Assembly: GCA_965661115.1 (NCBI GenBank) | Contig: CBFICO010000055.1 | Span: forward strand, 1 to 16,299 | Source of the DNA: UBA6770 sp965661115 | GTDB lineage: Bacteria > Bacteroidota > Bacteroidia > Flavobacteriales_G > Salibacteraceae | Direction of reading: 5' to 3' | Length of the DNA stretch: 16,299 nt | Program-made: the position numbers and the translations under genes | In this document: piece after piece, positions 14,868-16,299 of the stretch | Position numbering within the stretch: the stretch's first letter is position 1 | Layout: each line of letters opens with the position of its first letter | The notes under the pieces: generated by a model | Database searches by the model: none | What the model was told of the DNA's origin: nothing | What the model saw: only the letters and a program-made list of their open reading frames with translations

Positions 14868-15272
14868 TTACTTAACCTCTAGGTTAAATTTCATCTCTAA
14901 TAAAGAGCCATTTTGTTCGAACTTTAATTCATCCGATAAACTGGAAATTAGGAATACGCCTCTTCCGTTTAGTTTCTCAAGGTTTTCTGGTTTTGTTGGG
15001 TCTGGAATGTCTTTATAATTAAAGCCTGACCCTTGGTCTTTTATGCTGAATGCTAAATCTTTATTTGAGCTAGTGTAAGCGATTTTTACTTCTTTGGAGT
15101 TGTCGTTTTGAGAACCATGCACTACAGCGTTTGTAAAGCCCTCGGTTACTGCTATTAAACCATTGCCGAACAATCGTTCGTCAACCTCTTCATAATCTAA
15201 AATTGAATTAATACACTTTTCTACCTTATCTAGGTTTGTAATATCTGCTGGAAAAGAATATTCTTTTTTCAT
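14868..15272 (-). CDS. RsbW-like histidine-kinase-type ATPase (anti-sigma/regulatory)
   Basis: A stand-alone GHKL ATPase domain of 134 residues. The N box is TEGFTNAVVHG (43-53) with Glu44 and Asn48 for Mg-ATP, the G1 box is KDQGSGF (78-84) and the G2 box is NGRGVFLI (102-109). These fit the HATPase_c_2 group of RsbW/SpoIIAB-type serine kinases, which bind sigma factors or phosphorylate STAS anti-antagonists. There is no sigma or STAS gene in the window, so the partner is unknown. It sits 3 bp before ybeY and 7 bp after the upstream gene, so it belongs to that operon. Confidence 0.88.
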   Translation of the reverse strand: MKKEYSFPADITNLDKVEKCINSILDYEEVDERLFGNGLIAVTEGFTNAVVHGSQNDNSKEVKIAYTSSNKDLAFSIKDQGSGFNYKDIPDPTKPENLEKLNGRGVFLISSLSDELKFEQNGSLLEMKFNLEVK

Positions 15273-15279
15273 TTCAATT

Positions 15280-16299
15280 TTATTTTTCGGTTGTCCCGAA
15301 ATACTCGTTTACCAAATTTCTATAAAACGGTTTCAAGTTCGGTGGAATAGTTTCTAGTAATTCTACCTTCTTCATTTTTTCTAGTTGATATTCCAAAAAT
15401 ACATCCGGAGGGGTGCTTTTGTTTTCAGCAGATTTTGATTCCCGCTTATTATCGTACTCTCGTTCTCTTTCCGCTTTTTCCGATTCTAACAACCTAGACA
15501 TTATTTCTTCTTGCCGATTAATCGTTTCTTGGTCGATTTTCATGTTCACTAAATCTTCCTCGTTCTTCTCCATAAGGTCTTGAAGTCGCTTTAATTGGTT
15601 TCCACCTCCCTGACCAGAACTGTTCTTTAGTTCTTCACTCATTTTACGGAGTTGCTCTCGTATAGCTGCTTGTTGCGCTGCCATTTTTGCCATAGATTCT
15701 CCAGTTTTTGATCCTCTTCCACCTTTCTTACCTGATTTATCTCCTGGTTTTTGGCCGGGCTTTTTCCCTTGCTGCTGCTGTTGCATCTGTTTTAGTTGAT
15801 CGGATAACTGCTTCTGCAACTTTTTAATATCGCCCATTTTTGGCATTCCAGAACCAGGTTTTGAGCAGCTTTTATTTCCGAACTTTTTACTCGATTGTTG
15901 CTTTTGAGCATTTTGAATACTCTCGTCAAGAATTAATGCAAGGTTGTTAATCGATGTCATAACAAATTGTTGGCGGTTCATTACCTCACCAGAGCGCCTG
16001 TTTTCCATTGCCCGAATCGCCTTTTCGATATTATCGTTAATAGCTGAAATCTCTTTGTTTACCGTTGCTTGAATACTCATATTTCGCTTAGATAAAGCAA
16101 ACAAGCTGTCTTGAATCATTTTAGAATTGTCCGACAAACGCATTTGCTCTTTAGTCAAATCAACATACTTAGGGTCGCGAGGATTTGTAATTTTTATATT
16201 CTCAATTAGCTCTTCTTGCTCAAAAGATAACTGCATTAAATTTTGGCGTAAACGACGCAATGCCTCCAGGTCCTCTTCTGCTTGTTCTTGCTGCATTTT
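15280..16299 (-). CDS. DUF4175-like large coiled-coil protein, C-terminal part
   Basis: The frame is open through the right edge, so the N terminus is outside; about 339 residues are visible. They are mostly helical and heptad-like (EEDLEALRRLRQNLMQLSFEQEELI from the edge inward), broken by a low-complexity basic segment with a five-Gln run followed by GKKPGQKPGDKSGKKGGRG at about 15710-15780. A Gln/Glu/Met-rich coiled coil follows, and the conserved-looking end is NLKPFYRNLVNEYFG. This matches the C-terminal part of the large DUF4175 proteins of Bacteroidota, which have membrane helices in the missing N-terminal part. Its cellular role is not known. It is the first visible gene of the leftward run ending in mnmG. 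Confidence 0.75.
   Translation of the reverse strand, partial: KMQQEQAEEDLEALRRLRQNLMQLSFEQEELIENIKITNPRDPKYVDLTKEQMRLSDNSKMIQDSLFALSKRNMSIQATVNKEISAINDNIEKAIRAMENRRSGEVMNRQQFVMTSINNLALILDESIQNAQKQQSSKKFGNKSCSKPGSGMPKMGDIKKLQKQLSDQLKQMQQQQQGKKPGQKPGDKSGKKGGRGSKTGESMAKMAAQQAAIREQLRKMSEELKNSSGQGGGNQLKRLQDLMEKNEEDLVNMKIDQETINRQEEIMSRLLESEKAEREREYDNKRESKSAENKSTPPDVFLEYQLEKMKKVELLETIPPNLKPFYRNLVNEYFGTTEK

Noticed and set aside
1..16299. CRISPR array or tandem repeat array
   Set aside because: Reading both strands showed no regularly spaced repeats; only short isolated inverted or direct repeats were seen.

Overview
The window reads as chromosomal DNA of a marine-type Bacteroidota bacterium, most likely order Flavobacteriales. 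The grounds are: two proteins with type IX secretion (T9SS) C-terminal sorting domains, one of them PorZ-like; promoters of the Bacteroidota TAnnTTTG type; no clear Shine-Dalgarno sequences; a DksA-family protein with a degraded zinc finger; a YbeY without its third histidine; and a type-2 isoleucyl-tRNA synthetase. Genus and species cannot be called from the sequence.

Left part (1-7.3 kb) is ordinary core genome. It holds the 3' part of a porZ-like gene (+), then on the minus strand a small conserved hypothetical gene, lspA, and an ileS-dksA pair closed by a rho-independent terminator. A tRNA-Arg(TCG) gene on the plus strand follows, with its own -7 element and a palindromic, probably bidirectional terminator.

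Middle part (7.3-11.5 kb) looks like a rearrangement patch. Intact genes are a secreted GH16 beta-glucanase with a T9SS tail and two small four-helix membrane proteins. Between them lie four broken genes: a 5'-truncated outer-membrane beta-barrel gene with an in-frame amber codon; the first ~16 codons of what looks like a B12-binding radical SAM gene; an HPF/RaiA-type ribosome hibernation gene with a one-base frameshift; and the C-terminal third of what looks like an aspartoacylase/succinylglutamate desuccinylase gene. The truncation points abut the intact cargo genes, which suggests repeated insertion or deletion next to the tRNA gene. No integrase or transposase is visible.

Right part (11.5-16.3 kb) returns to core functions on the minus strand: an outer-membrane beta-barrel protein of unknown role, then a compact run transcribed leftward as DUF4175-like protein, RsbW-like ATPase, ybeY, mnmG. 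mnmG is bracketed by two perfect 16-bp parS sites (TGTTTCACGTGAAACA), one just after its stop codon and one just before its start. These are the canonical ParB centromere sequence and imply that the window lies in the origin-proximal domain.

I found no clearly new multi-gene system. The strongest points are the parS pair around mnmG, the GxHH signature in IleRS (linked to mupirocin hyper-resistance in type-2 enzymes), and the cluster of broken genes.
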